Part shown: positions 1-10,212 of the stretch, one piece after another
How positions within the stretch are numbered: position 1 is the stretch's first letter
Layout of the letters: every line of letters starts with the position of its first letter
From: Promineifilum sp019695075
GTDB lineage: Bacteria; Chloroflexota; Anaerolineae; Promineifilales; Promineifilaceae
Reading direction: 5' to 3'
NCBI GenBank assembly: GCA_026129185.1
Contig: JAHCIO010000017.1
Span: 24,533-88,532 of the forward strand
DNA: 64,000 nt
Notes under the pieces: generated by a model
Database searches by the model: none
What the model saw: only the letters and a program-made list of their open reading frames with translations
What the model was told of the DNA's origin: nothing
Position numbers and translations under genes: made by a program

Positions 1-480
1 TTCCCGCTGTTCGAGGAAGAACTGGAGGAGGGCCACTTCGCCCCCAGCCACCACATGTTCACCGCGCCCAAGCCGGAGCACATCCCCCTGCTCGATAGCG
101 ACCCGGCGGCCGTCCGCAGCCAGCAATATGATCTGGTCTGCAACGGTTACGAGGTCGCCGGCGGCAGCATCCGAATCCACGACCAGGAGTTGCAGGCCAA
201 GATCATGTCGCTGATCGGCTTCTCGATGGCGCAGGCGCGGGCGCAGTTCGGCCACCTGCTGGAGGCGTTCGAGTTCGGCGCGCCGCCCCACGGCGGCATC
301 GCCCCCGGCATCGACCGGCTGGTGGCCCTGATGGCCGGCGAGCCGAACATCCGCGAGGTGATGGCCTTCCCCAAGACGGCGCAGGCAACCGACCTGATGG
401 CCGACGCGCCCTCGGAGGTCTTGCCGCGGCAGCTGGACGAGCTGCAACTGGCCATCAAGACCAAAGACAAGGCCGGTTAG
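1..480 (+). CDS. aspS: Aspartyl-tRNA synthetase, C-terminal part (5' end outside window)
   Basis: These are the last 159 codons of aspartyl-tRNA synthetase, which charges tRNA(Asp) with aspartate in the cytoplasm. The frame is open from base 1 and ends in TAG, so the gene starts before the window. The end of the class II catalytic core is visible: FGAPPHGG is followed by motif 3, GIAPGIDRLVAL (from residue 99 of the visible part), whose Arg contacts ATP, and then by the EVMAFPKTAQATDLM block typical of bacterial-type AspRS. Its stop codon overlaps the stop codon of the convergent downstream gene within the four bases TTAG at 477-480. The identification is secure; only the missing N-terminus is unknown. 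Confidence 0.95.
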   Translation, partial: FPLFEEELEEGHFAPSHHMFTAPKPEHIPLLDSDPAAVRSQQYDLVCNGYEVAGGSIRIHDQELQAKIMSLIGFSMAQARAQFGHLLEAFEFGAPPHGGIAPGIDRLVALMAGEPNIREVMAFPKTAQATDLMADAPSEVLPRQLDELQLAIKTKDKAG

Positions 481-755
481 AGGAAGAATTCTTTTAGTGC
501 GGCGGTCACCTCGGCGATAACGGCGTGCCAATCGGCGTCAGCAGCGGCGGTCAGGATCATCCGGCCGCCGCTGATCGTCAGGGCGGCGATGCCGGGCACG
601 ACCGACAGCGCCTGGGCCACGGGCGAGCCTTCGTCCAGCGCCGCCGGCGAGTCATAGCGCTCCGCCTGCCCCTCGGCCGCCAGCGGCAGGTTCGTCTCGA
701 AGACGATCAGCCCGTCATCGCCCACCTCGGCGTCGATCTCAATGTACTCGGACAT
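477..755 (-). CDS. Nfu/NifU N-terminal domain protein
   Basis: This 92-residue protein matches the Nfu/NifU N-terminal domain over most of its length. The best blocks are SPVAQALSVVPGIAAL (the SPLA-x-L-x-IPGV pattern) and a later ADWHAVIAEV helix. In other bacteria this domain is the non-cysteine half of Fe-S carrier proteins; here it stands alone without the CXXC half, so direct cluster binding is unlikely and an accessory role in Fe-S assembly is inference. I chose ATG at 755 because GAGG lies four bases upstream; a TTG nine bases earlier is possible. It follows the S51 peptidase gene by nine bases and should be cotranscribed with it. Confidence 0.7.
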   Translation of the reverse strand: MSEYIEIDAEVGDDGLIVFETNLPLAAEGQAERYDSPAALDEGSPVAQALSVVPGIAALTISGGRMILTAAADADWHAVIAEVTAALKEFFL

Positions 756-764
756 GTTCCTCAA

Positions 765-1430
765 TTAGGGCGTAAACAGTTTCCAGTGACCTTCGGAGAC
801 AACTTCAATCGCTCCGTCGATCACTTTGATGGCCGTCTCATCGTCAATTGCATACCCCGGCGCAGGCATGTTGGCGGCCCATTGTTCGGCGTCGGCCATC
901 GTATTGGTCGGCAAGTCTTCGTGATCGAGGTGCGGAAATATCGCGAAATCGACAATTCCCAGTCCTTGATCGCCATCAGCGGACTGGGTCCAGTTGATGA
1001 AATCCTCGCCGATATTGGGAGCCATCACCATGCTCCCGGCACTCAGTCCCACGTAGACCGCGCGCAGCGACGGCAAGAGGTCGGCCAGCCCCGACTGCCG
1101 CATCCAGTAATTCAGATACACCGGATCGCCGCCATTCACCAGCAAAACATCAGCCTCCTGGACCATGGGCAGCCAGTATTCCTTTTTGATGCTTGGCAAC
1201 GCGGTGAGTTCCAGCACTCCCAGGGACTTCCAACCCAATTCGCACATAGGGCACCTGGGTTCCTGTCCGCTGATGAAATTCCACGCCAGGACTGGACCAT
1301 TGGGGATGGCATAGATTGCGGTGGGGATGCAGAGGGCGTTGCACTCGTCAATCGGCTTGCCCAGCATGTCAACCAGGGTGTTGTGAATACTGGTGTTCTT
1401 GATGCCGGCGGAAGTGAGCAGCAGTTTCAT
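765..1430 (-). CDS. Peptidase S51 family protein (dipeptidase E / cyanophycinase-like)
   Basis: This 221-residue protein has the S51 fold: an N-terminal beta strand (MKLLLTSAG), a VNGGDPVYL block, and the nucleophile elbow GLSAGS with Ser130. The later FPHLDHE block can supply the catalytic His. Family members are cytoplasmic serine peptidases that cleave Asp-Xaa dipeptides or cyanophycin; the length fits dipeptidase E better than the longer cyanophycinases. The start was set at ATG 1430 because AAGGAGA precedes it at proper spacing; a longer open frame continues upstream without a ribosome site and runs across the promoter. It is the first gene of a two-gene unit with the Nfu-like protein. 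Substrate is not determined. Confidence 0.85.
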   Translation of the reverse strand: MKLLLTSAGIKNTSIHNTLVDMLGKPIDECNALCIPTAIYAIPNGPVLAWNFISGQEPRCPMCELGWKSLGVLELTALPSIKKEYWLPMVQEADVLLVNGGDPVYLNYWMRQSGLADLLPSLRAVYVGLSAGSMVMAPNIGEDFINWTQSADGDQGLGIVDFAIFPHLDHEDLPTNTMADAEQWAANMPAPGYAIDDETAIKVIDGAIEVVSEGHWKLFTP

Positions 1431-1489
1431 GATCTCTCCTTGTTGCTGGAGTTGTCCCCTCTCTTTAGATACTGTAGCCGAACATCCTA

Positions 1490-1517
1490 ATTGTACGACG
1501 TGATTTATATGTGACAA
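1490..1517 (-). promoter_or_regulatory. Promoter of the S51-nfu unit
   Basis: On the minus strand TTGTCA (1512-1517) and TACAAT (1490-1495) are separated by 16 bases, a good sigma-70-type pair. It lies about 60 bases before the S51 start codon. Confidence 0.55.
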
Positions 1518-1521
1518 AACT

Positions 1522-1534
1522 TGACATAATGTCA
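1522..1534. promoter_or_regulatory. Palindrome just upstream of the S51 promoter
   Basis: TGACAT-A-ATGTCA is a perfect 6-1-6 inverted repeat placed four bases upstream of the -35 box. The position fits an operator or activator site; the binding protein is unknown. Confidence 0.4.
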
Positions 1535-1551
1535 TACGTAGAGCCATTCAA

Positions 1552-1644
1552 ACGCAAAGCCGCCAAGGGGCAGAAGGCGCAAAGAAGAATTGCGGATGAC
1601 AGAGCTTCTTCTTTGCATCCTTTGCCTACTTGGCGACTTTGCGT
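1552..1644. repeat. Long imperfect inverted repeat (GCAAAG/CGCCAAG family)
   Basis: The left arm 1552-1589 begins acgcaaagccgccaag and the right arm 1606-1644 is its near reverse complement, ending cttggcgactttgcgt. Each arm contains recurring GCAAAG and CGCCAAG words. A related element lies at 47756-47848. The RNA could form a stem of roughly 38 bp. Function is unknown; a non-coding repetitive element is the simplest reading. Confidence 0.7.
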
Positions 1645-1676
1645 GAGCGTATTGGCCACGGCTTCCCTCCACGCGC

Positions 1677-1682
1677 TATAAT
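1677..1682 (+). promoter_or_regulatory. -10 element for the YtxH-like gene
   Basis: A perfect TATAAT lies 32 bases before the start codon at 1715. A weak TTGGCC at 1652-1657 could serve as -35 but the 19-base spacing is long. Confidence 0.45.
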
Positions 1683-1714
1683 GGCGCACAATTCATCGAC
1701 AAGGAGCAAACGGC

Positions 1715-1924
1715 ATGGGCAAAGTAATGGGCTTTCTGGCGGGAGCGGTCTGCGGGGCGCTGGTTGGCGCGGTGACAGCGCTGTTGCTGACGCCGGGGTC
1801 GGGCGCGGAACTCATTCAGGAGGCCGAAGATCGCTGGCAATTGACGCTGACGGAAGCGCGCCACGCCCGCGACGAGAAGCGGCGCGAGCTGGAGGCTCAG
1901 TACCGCGCCGAGACGCGCCCCTAA
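1715..1924 (+). CDS. Small YtxH-like membrane protein
   Basis: The protein has 69 residues. A glycine/alanine-rich membrane segment spans about residues 4-27 and ends in LLLTPGSGAEL, the hallmark of YtxH/gas-vesicle-like small proteins. A charged helix full of Arg and Glu follows (residues 35-66). AAGGAG lies eight bases before ATG. Such proteins are often stress-linked, but their function is not established. The stop codon overlaps that of the convergent zincin gene in CTAA at 1921-1924. Confidence 0.75.
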   Translation: MGKVMGFLAGAVCGALVGAVTALLLTPGSGAELIQEAEDRWQLTLTEARHARDEKRRELEAQYRAETRP

Positions 1925-4017
1925 CGGTCGACGCGCAGCCAGTAATCGGCCGGCGACGCCACCAGCGGCGTCACGGGCATGACCACCAGCGCGCCGCTGT
2001 CTGGCCCCAGATCAATCGTCCACTGCCCCCGGCCTGTCGCGTCGGGCGTCAGCCGGATCACCTCCGGCGGCGTTCCTTCCCGGATCAGGCGTAGCTCCCA
2101 GCGCTGCGGCAACACCGCCCCCGTTTCCACGAAGCCGTCGGCCCGCCACACGGGCTGAACCGCCGCGCCGCTGACAACCGGCCCGCTGACGGCGAAGCCG
2201 CGCCCCAACCCCTCGAAATCGGTCATCACGTCGAAGCGCAATAGCACCGTCCCGCCGGCGAAGTCGTCCAGCGGCACGGACTCCTGCCGCCAGCCGGCGC
2301 TCGGCCCGCCCCAGGCCGGGCCATAGGGGCCATAGACCGGCTGCCCCGGCGCGAGCGCCGTCCACGTCTGCCCGCCGTCGGTTGAGGCCGACAGATAGGC
2401 GAAGTCATAGATGGGTTCCAGTTCGTGCCAGACAGCGAAATCGAGCGTTGGCGCGGCGGTGGTGGTCAAGTCAACCTCGGCCGTCAACTGCGCCCGGCTG
2501 CTGTTGCCCGGCGGCGCAAACCAGAAAGCCTCGCCCGCCGGCGGCGGCCCATCGACGAGCGCCGCCGTCGCGTCGCCGGCAAAAGACAGCGTCGCCGGGC
2601 CGCTGAAGTCGAGGTCGATGATGTCCACGGCCATCTGCTTTAGCGCGGTCGTGGCCTCGAAGGGCAGTTGGCGGACGCGATTGGCCAGGAAAGCCGGGCC
2701 AAGATCGACAGCGTGGCTGAAGCCGTAGCGCGGGCCGGCCGAGCGGTCGTTCAGGGCGACGGCCGCGGCCCAGTCGCCGGTGAACTCCTCCCAACTCAAC
2801 TCGGGCCGGTGGCCGGCCAGCACAAGGCGCACGGCGGCCAGCCCATTGGCCGGCTGGCGGGCCAGCTCCGACAGGGCCGCGTCGCCGGCCTGCTCCCACA
2901 GGTAGAGAACGTAGAGGTAGCTGCCGGCATAGTGGGCGTCCACGTCCGGCGCGGCGTCCGACCAGCTATCGAGGCGGATATAGGGCTGTTCGCGGTAATA
3001 GGTGGCGTCAACCGTATCTAGCCCGACCAGCGTCTCGGCCACCTGCGATAGACCCTCGTTGAGCCAGGCGTCCTCGTTGGCGTCCAGGCTCCACTGGATG
3101 AGGTGCTGCATCTCGTGGGCCAGCGTGCCCTCATAGAGAGGCGTCCCTTCTGTCAGGCGGGACATGTTCAGGTAGACCATCTCCCTTTCGTTGGAACCCT
3201 CTTCGAGCCAGCGCGGGTACTCATTCTCTTCGAGGAAGTAGCCCAGTTCGTCGGCGTTGGGCGAACCGAGGATGTGGAGGATGTGGACGCGGGGATCGCC
3301 GTCGATGCCCGGCCGGGCGGCCTCGCCAAAGAGGGCGCTGAGCAGCGGGCCGGCGTCCTGGCGCAGCCACTCGGCCGCGCCGGCCAGCGCCGCCCGATCC
3401 AGCGCCAGGCCGGTTTCCACCCAGTAGGCGGCGCGGTCGTCGGCGTAGACCAGTTCGGCCTCGCGCGGCCCTTCAGAGGTCTGGAACGTGGCCCGGTCAC
3501 CGACGGCGGCGGGCGGGGAAGCGTCGCGCGTGGCCGCGCCGGCCGGGCTGGCGAGGCCGTCCAACTCCACAGCCACGGCCAGCGGGTCGAGAGGTGGCAG
3601 GATGGTCGTGAACAGGCGCTCGGCGTCCTCCTGCGCCCGCGCCGGCGGCGGTTGCGCGTCGATGAGCACGGGCGCGGCCGGCGCGGCCGTGGCCACGACC
3701 AACGTCGGCCGGACGGCCGTCAGCGTCGGGGCAACGGCTGTCGGCATCGTGGTCACGGCCGTCGGCGGCGGTGGAAGGGTAGGCGTGGTCACGACCGTCG
3801 GCGGCGGAATGGGCGTGGCAATGGCCGCGATAGTCATATCGGAAGCTGCCGGCAGTGGGACGGGCATGGTCACGGCAGGCGTGATGGCCACGGGAGCAGC
3901 CTGTGACGGCCGGGCGCGCAGCAGCCACCAGCCGGCCAGGACGGCCGCGCCGAGCAGCAGGATCAGGCAGCCAACAACGATGAATGTGCCCTTCGCGGGC
4001 GGCGATGGCGGTGTCAC
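1921..4017 (-). CDS. Membrane-anchored zincin-like metalloprotease
   Basis: The protein (698 residues from this start) has a short basic N-terminus, one membrane segment (about residues 10-33), then about 110 residues of Pro/Thr/Ala-rich linker. An extracytoplasmic domain follows. It contains HEMQH at 301-305 and the downstream WLNEGLSQ, a gluzincin arrangement with two His and a distal Glu as zinc ligands. The C-terminal third has beta-sandwich features (STDGGQTW, GLGRGFAVSG) like those after the catalytic domain of immune inhibitor A (M6) peptidases. An extracellular protease is therefore likely; the exact family is uncertain. The start is unclear: TTG at 4056 lies inside the promoter, so I prefer GTG 4017, which leaves the membrane anchor intact. 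Confidence 0.65.
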   Translation of the reverse strand: MTPPSPPAKGTFIVVGCLILLLGAAVLAGWWLLRARPSQAAPVAITPAVTMPVPLPAASDMTIAAIATPIPPPTVVTTPTLPPPPTAVTTMPTAVAPTLTAVRPTLVVATAAPAAPVLIDAQPPPARAQEDAERLFTTILPPLDPLAVAVELDGLASPAGAATRDASPPAAVGDRATFQTSEGPREAELVYADDRAAYWVETGLALDRAALAGAAEWLRQDAGPLLSALFGEAARPGIDGDPRVHILHILGSPNADELGYFLEENEYPRWLEEGSNEREMVYLNMSRLTEGTPLYEGTLAHEMQHLIQWSLDANEDAWLNEGLSQVAETLVGLDTVDATYYREQPYIRLDSWSDAAPDVDAHYAGSYLYVLYLWEQAGDAALSELARQPANGLAAVRLVLAGHRPELSWEEFTGDWAAAVALNDRSAGPRYGFSHAVDLGPAFLANRVRQLPFEATTALKQMAVDIIDLDFSGPATLSFAGDATAALVDGPPPAGEAFWFAPPGNSSRAQLTAEVDLTTTAAPTLDFAVWHELEPIYDFAYLSASTDGGQTWTALAPGQPVYGPYGPAWGGPSAGWRQESVPLDDFAGGTVLLRFDVMTDFEGLGRGFAVSGPVVSGAAVQPVWRADGFVETGAVLPQRWELRLIREGTPPEVIRLTPDATGRGQWTIDLGPDSGALVVMPVTPLVASPADYWLRVDR

Positions 4018-4026
4018 TCGCGCCGG

Positions 4027-4056
4027 ATTGTATCCGCGCGGCGATCGGTGGCGCAA
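4027..4056 (-). promoter_or_regulatory. Promoter of the zincin gene
   Basis: Minus-strand TTGCGC (4051-4056), 18 bases, then TACAAT (4027-4032). The -10 ends nine bases before GTG 4017, so the transcript would be almost leaderless. This argues against the TTG start at 4056. Confidence 0.45.
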
Positions 4057-4114
4057 CTCATGGCCCAGGGCAGGGTTTCAACATTCCGAGACGGTTGCTC
4101 AACGGAATTGGACC

Positions 4115-5269
4115 ATGATGCGCTACGCCCATATCGTCGGCTGGGGCCACTATCTGCCTGAGCGGGTCGTGACCAACGACGAGCTATCCCACCTGGTGGA
4201 CACGTCGGACGAATGGATCGTCCAACGCACGGGCATCCGCACACGCCACATCGCCGCGCCTCATGAGACGACGGCCACGCTGGCCTTCGAGGCCGCCGCC
4301 CGCGCGCTGACCGTGGCCGACCTGCACCCCTCGCAGATCGAACTAATCATCGTGGCCACGTCGACGCCGGAGTACATGTTCCCGTCGACGGCCTGCCTGG
4401 TGCAGGACTATCTGGGCGCGTCGCGCGCCGGCGCATTCGACCTGAGCGCGGCCTGCTCCGGCTTCGTCTACGCCCTGCAGATGGCGTCGCAGTCCATCGC
4501 TACCGGCGCAGTGCGCAATGCCCTCGTCATCGGCGCGGAGACAATGTCGCGGGTTATCGACTGGAGCGACCGGGGCACGTGCGTCCTCTTCGGCGACGGC
4601 GCGGGCGCGGTCGTGCTCAAGGGTTCCAGCGTGCCCGGCGGCGTCATGGCCACGACGCTGCGCTCTGATGGCTCCGGGGCCGACCTGCTGTCGCTGCCGG
4701 CGCTCTACCACAACCCCGTGCCCATTCCCGGGGCCGAATTCACCCACAACGGCCACCACAAGAACATCGTCGATATGGACGGCCGCCAGGTCTATCGCTT
4801 CGCCACCAACGTCATCGCCGCGTCGGTGCAGGACGTGCTCAAGCAAAGCGGGCTGACGCTGGACGAGATCGCCCTGATCATCCCCCACCAGGCCAACGCG
4901 CGCATCATCGAGACCGCCGCCCGCAAGCTGAAGCTGCCGCTGGAGAAGTTCTACCTGAACCTGGACCACACCGGCAATACCTCGGCCGCGTCCATCCCCC
5001 TGGCCCTGTGCGAGGCAATCGCCGAGGGACGGCTGAGGCCGGACGACAATATCGTCTTCGTCGGCTTCGGCGGCGGGCTAACCTGGGGGGCGTCGCTGGT
5101 GAAGTGGGACGTAACCCCGCCGCAGGTGTCGTTCATCGACCACGAGTGGAAGCGGGTGCGCTACGTGATGGCCCGCGGACGCTCGCGACTGCGACGGCTC
5201 AGCCGGCGTGTGGAAGCCGCCGTCGCCCGCTCGCCCAACGGCCACAAGGGCGACGACTCGGCCGAGTAG
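4115..5269 (+). CDS. fabH: Beta-ketoacyl-ACP synthase III
   Basis: FabH condenses acetyl- or branched acyl-CoA with malonyl-ACP and starts fatty acid synthesis. The catalytic triad is present: Cys114 in DLSAACSGF, His258 in IIPHQAN and Asn288 in HTGNTSAAS, plus the DEWIVQRTGI block near residue 35 and the GFGGGLTWG end of the thiolase fold. The first 330 residues match the family's usual length. About 45 further residues, rich in Arg and Lys (ARGRSRLRRLSRRVEAA), form an unusual C-terminal tail. Two in-frame ATGs stand at 4115 and 4118; no strong ribosome site decides between them. It is divergent from the zincin gene and is not in a fab cluster. Confidence 0.93.
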   Translation: MMRYAHIVGWGHYLPERVVTNDELSHLVDTSDEWIVQRTGIRTRHIAAPHETTATLAFEAAARALTVADLHPSQIELIIVATSTPEYMFPSTACLVQDYLGASRAGAFDLSAACSGFVYALQMASQSIATGAVRNALVIGAETMSRVIDWSDRGTCVLFGDGAGAVVLKGSSVPGGVMATTLRSDGSGADLLSLPALYHNPVPIPGAEFTHNGHHKNIVDMDGRQVYRFATNVIAASVQDVLKQSGLTLDEIALIIPHQANARIIETAARKLKLPLEKFYLNLDHTGNTSAASIPLALCEAIAEGRLRPDDNIVFVGFGGGLTWGASLVKWDVTPPQVSFIDHEWKRVRYVMARGRSRLRRLSRRVEAAVARSPNGHKGDDSAE

Positions 5270-5297
5270 TAGAGACGCGCCGGTGGCGCGTCTCTAC
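5269..5297. terminator. Perfect hairpin between convergent genes
   Basis: GTAGAGACGCGCC (5269-5281) and GGCGCGTCTCTAC (5285-5297) form a 13-bp stem with a 3-base loop directly after the fabH stop. A further copy of the right arm, with its preceding GGT, lies at 5307-5322 and runs into the end of the next gene. It may act as a bidirectional terminator. No U-tract follows, so this is moderate evidence only. Confidence 0.5.
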
Positions 5298-5318
5298 CTC
5301 AGCGCTGGTGGCGCGTCT

Positions 5319-5981
5319 CTACTTCAACGCCAGGCCAATGTGGCGCAGCAAAGCGGCCTCATCGGGCGGCCCGCTGAAGTGGACGCGGCGATTGACGACG
5401 ACGTGGGGCAACGCCGTCACCGAGTAGCGCTGCGCCGCCTCCGGGAAGAGGTCGGTCATGATCAGGAAGGCGCGCACGCGCGGCGACGCCGCGGCCATGC
5501 CGAAGACCGTCTTGGCCGCCACCCCACCCCACTCATCCTCGGCGCTGGTCAGTAACTCGATGGCGACGTCAGCGTCGGCCGGCAGCCGGCTCAGGCGGAT
5601 GCGCGTGGCCGGCTCCAACGTCTGCCCGCGAAAGGCGACGGCCTGAATGGCGGCGATGAGCGAAGTCAGCTGATAGCCCAGCGGCAGGCCGATGATCCGC
5701 AGGCCGTCATCGCGCGATTCCACGCTCGTGCCGCCCATCACGCCAATGACGGGATAATAGGGGTAGTTCTCGCGGCGGGGGAAGAGCCGGTAGCTGAGCC
5801 GCGGCGAGCGTTCGGCCAGCACATGGGCCAGGCGGACGGCCTCGCGCTCGACCGGCTCGCCCGCCTCGTCGGCCCAGACGTGCAGGCAGACCGACTCCGG
5901 CAGGTTGTCGAGGAAGCCGGGCAGTTGTCGCCAGGTCTCGTCGTCGAAGGGGACGCCGGGGGGTGGGGTGATGTCGCTCAT
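5319..5981 (-). CDS. Thioredoxin-fold protein without CXXC
   Basis: This 220-residue protein looks like two thioredoxin folds in tandem, as in PDO/glutaredoxin-like proteins. The second fold ends in the recognisable YSVTALPHVVVNRRVHFSG, with the conserved cis-Pro after the central strand. The position where CXXC should follow the first strand (IELLTSAEDEWGG) has no cysteine, and there is none in the first half's equivalent position. A disulfide oxidoreductase activity is therefore unlikely; a binding or scaffold role is inference. Its ATG overlaps the TGA of the upstream kinase gene (ATGA, 5978-5981), so the two are translationally coupled and probably work together. Confidence 0.6.
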   Translation of the reverse strand: MSDITPPPGVPFDDETWRQLPGFLDNLPESVCLHVWADEAGEPVEREAVRLAHVLAERSPRLSYRLFPRRENYPYYPVIGVMGGTSVESRDDGLRIIGLPLGYQLTSLIAAIQAVAFRGQTLEPATRIRLSRLPADADVAIELLTSAEDEWGGVAAKTVFGMAAASPRVRAFLIMTDLFPEAAQRYSVTALPHVVVNRRVHFSGPPDEAALLRHIGLALK

Positions 5982-6787
5982 GCCTCGGCCGGCTCCTCGG
6001 ACGCGCGCGGCAAGCTGAGGCTCAGCGTCGTGCCTGCTTCGGTGCTGCCGGCGGCGACGCGGCCGCCGTGGGCCTCGGCCAACTTGCGGGCCACCACCAG
6101 GCCCAGGTCGGTGCCGCGCGTGGCGGCGCGCCCCTCCGGGCCGATCTCCACTCGCTCAAAGGCGCGGGCGATGACCTCGGCCGGCAGCCGCCGGTCGGGG
6201 TCGCTCACGGACACGCGCCCATACCCGCCGTCGGCGACGACCGTAATGATAAGACGGCCGCGCTCGCGGGCATACTTCTCGGCGTGGCTGACCAGGCTAT
6301 AGAGGGCGCGCCCGGCGGCATCCTCGTCGGCCAGAACCCACAACGGCTCCGGCGGCGTGTCGAGAGTCAACTCGACCCCCTTGACGCTGATCAGCCCCTC
6401 CACCTGGGCCAGCGCCTGGCCGACAAGCTCCACCAGATCGCAGCGAACCGCGTCGATCTTCACTTCGCCGCGGTCCATCGCGTCGAGGACGACGAGGTTC
6501 TCGACGCCATTACGCAGTGAAGCGGCGTGGGCGACGATGGTCGTCAGGTATTCGCGAATGGTCGGGTCGGCCTCGGCCGAGAGACTTAGCTCTAGCAACT
6601 GGGCGTAGCCCTGGATGACAGCGATAGGCGTGCGCAAGTCGTGGGCGGCCATGGCCAGCATGCTCGACTTGCGCTCCTGCAAGCGCTCCAGTTTGGCGTT
6701 GGCCCGCGCCAACTCGCGCCGCAGGCGGCGCACCTCGTCGCTCTCTTCCGGCTCCGGCGCTGACTCTGATGGCTGTTTGTGTTTCAT
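5978..6787 (-). CDS. Soluble histidine kinase-like protein with degenerate ATP site
   Basis: The protein has 269 residues from ATG 6787; a TTG at 6811 is the alternative start. It has no membrane segment. A charged coiled coil (residues 18-40) leads into an intact H-box AMAAHDLRTPI with His49 and a HATPase-like domain ending GTDLGLVVARKLAEAHGG. The N-box is damaged: the usual NLLxNAxKY reads SLVSHAEKY (164-172), with both Asn replaced by Ser and His. The G1 box reads SDPDRRLP instead of DxGxG. ATP binding is therefore doubtful and the protein may be a dimerising pseudokinase. No response regulator gene is adjacent. It sits 45 bases after mutS and is coupled to the CXXC-less thioredoxin-fold gene. 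Confidence 0.75.
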   Translation of the reverse strand: MKHKQPSESAPEPEESDEVRRLRRELARANAKLERLQERKSSMLAMAAHDLRTPIAVIQGYAQLLELSLSAEADPTIREYLTTIVAHAASLRNGVENLVVLDAMDRGEVKIDAVRCDLVELVGQALAQVEGLISVKGVELTLDTPPEPLWVLADEDAAGRALYSLVSHAEKYARERGRLIITVVADGGYGRVSVSDPDRRLPAEVIARAFERVEIGPEGRAATRGTDLGLVVARKLAEAHGGRVAAGSTEAGTTLSLSLPRASEEPAEA

Positions 6788-6832
6788 GTGACGGTACTGT
6801 CCCTGGACCAAACGATAAAGCGGCTAACGATA

Positions 6833-9445
<2,613 letters not shown>

Positions 9446-9495
9446 ATTAAAGACAGATTGGGGAAATCAAGACCAAGCCAGAAGGTCTGTGCGCA

Positions 9496-10179
9496 CTATT
9501 TGAATTCCACCGCAAATCGCCGTTCCACAAACTCCCAAAAGTCCATACAACCCGTAAGTTCGTCAGTTTCATGATCCCAATCAACAGTCAAATAGTCATC
9601 GTCATCGAGCGGTTGTGTTAGATCAAAACCTTGAAGATTGCCAGCACCGTCACTATAAAAGCCCAGAACACTCTTCCAAGCTATCAGTTCATGGATTGGC
9701 AAATACCCCATTCCCCTGTTTCCATTCCACAATAACCCGTTGTGAACGCTACAAAAGCGCCGATATGATTGCGGCAACATCAAGTTACTGTCTTTCTCGA
9801 ACGTGGCAACATCCCCATCCGATACAGGAAGCCCGCCCAGCCAGCCTTGATAAGAAGTACCCTTATCTGATTCGTGCTTCAGAAAATACGTTAATCCGTG
9901 CACCTTACTGGTGTTGAGGGCGACAGTTAGCCCAATATCAACCACTCGTCTCAGCAACAAGCTAACTGCATTAGGCAAGTACCCATCCACTTGGGCCCAA
10001 ATCTGGCGCATCATGGTTGATGAGTACTCTTTCTGCTTCAGGCATGCTATCCACGCCGCGGGAATCAAAGGAAAGGAATGAAGGAATTCCACTTGACTTC
10101 TGGGAATAATCTGGATTTTTTGCAGAAATATTCCCTGAATAGACTCTATCTCCTTAAATGCGTCCTCAGGTACATTCAT
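9496..10179 (-). CDS. SMI1/KNR4 (SUKH) family protein
   Basis: The 227-residue protein carries a SUKH-type domain in its second half: LPQSYRRFCSVHNGLLWNG is the typical conserved strand-helix, followed by an acidic WDHETDELTGC...FWEFVE stretch. SUKH proteins are often immunity proteins against contact-dependent or polymorphic toxins, but some are cellular regulators. The first 110 residues are not recognised. The gene is visibly richer in A and T than everything around it, and its codon use differs, which suggests recent acquisition. No toxin gene lies beside it, so an orphan immunity gene is the most likely reading. Start ATG 10179 has no clear ribosome site. Confidence 0.7.
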   Translation of the reverse strand: MNVPEDAFKEIESIQGIFLQKIQIIPRSQVEFLHSFPLIPAAWIACLKQKEYSSTMMRQIWAQVDGYLPNAVSLLLRRVVDIGLTVALNTSKVHGLTYFLKHESDKGTSYQGWLGGLPVSDGDVATFEKDSNLMLPQSYRRFCSVHNGLLWNGNRGMGYLPIHELIAWKSVLGFYSDGAGNLQGFDLTQPLDDDDYLTVDWDHETDELTGCMDFWEFVERRFAVEFK

Positions 10180-10212
10180 CGATCACTATTGCCCACGCTA
10201 CAGGAAGTTTCA

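Noticed and set aside
3488..4114. N-terminal extension of FabH over the zincin gene
   Set aside because: The added 209 residues are low-complexity antisense of the zincin linker; FabH similarity begins at 4115-4118.
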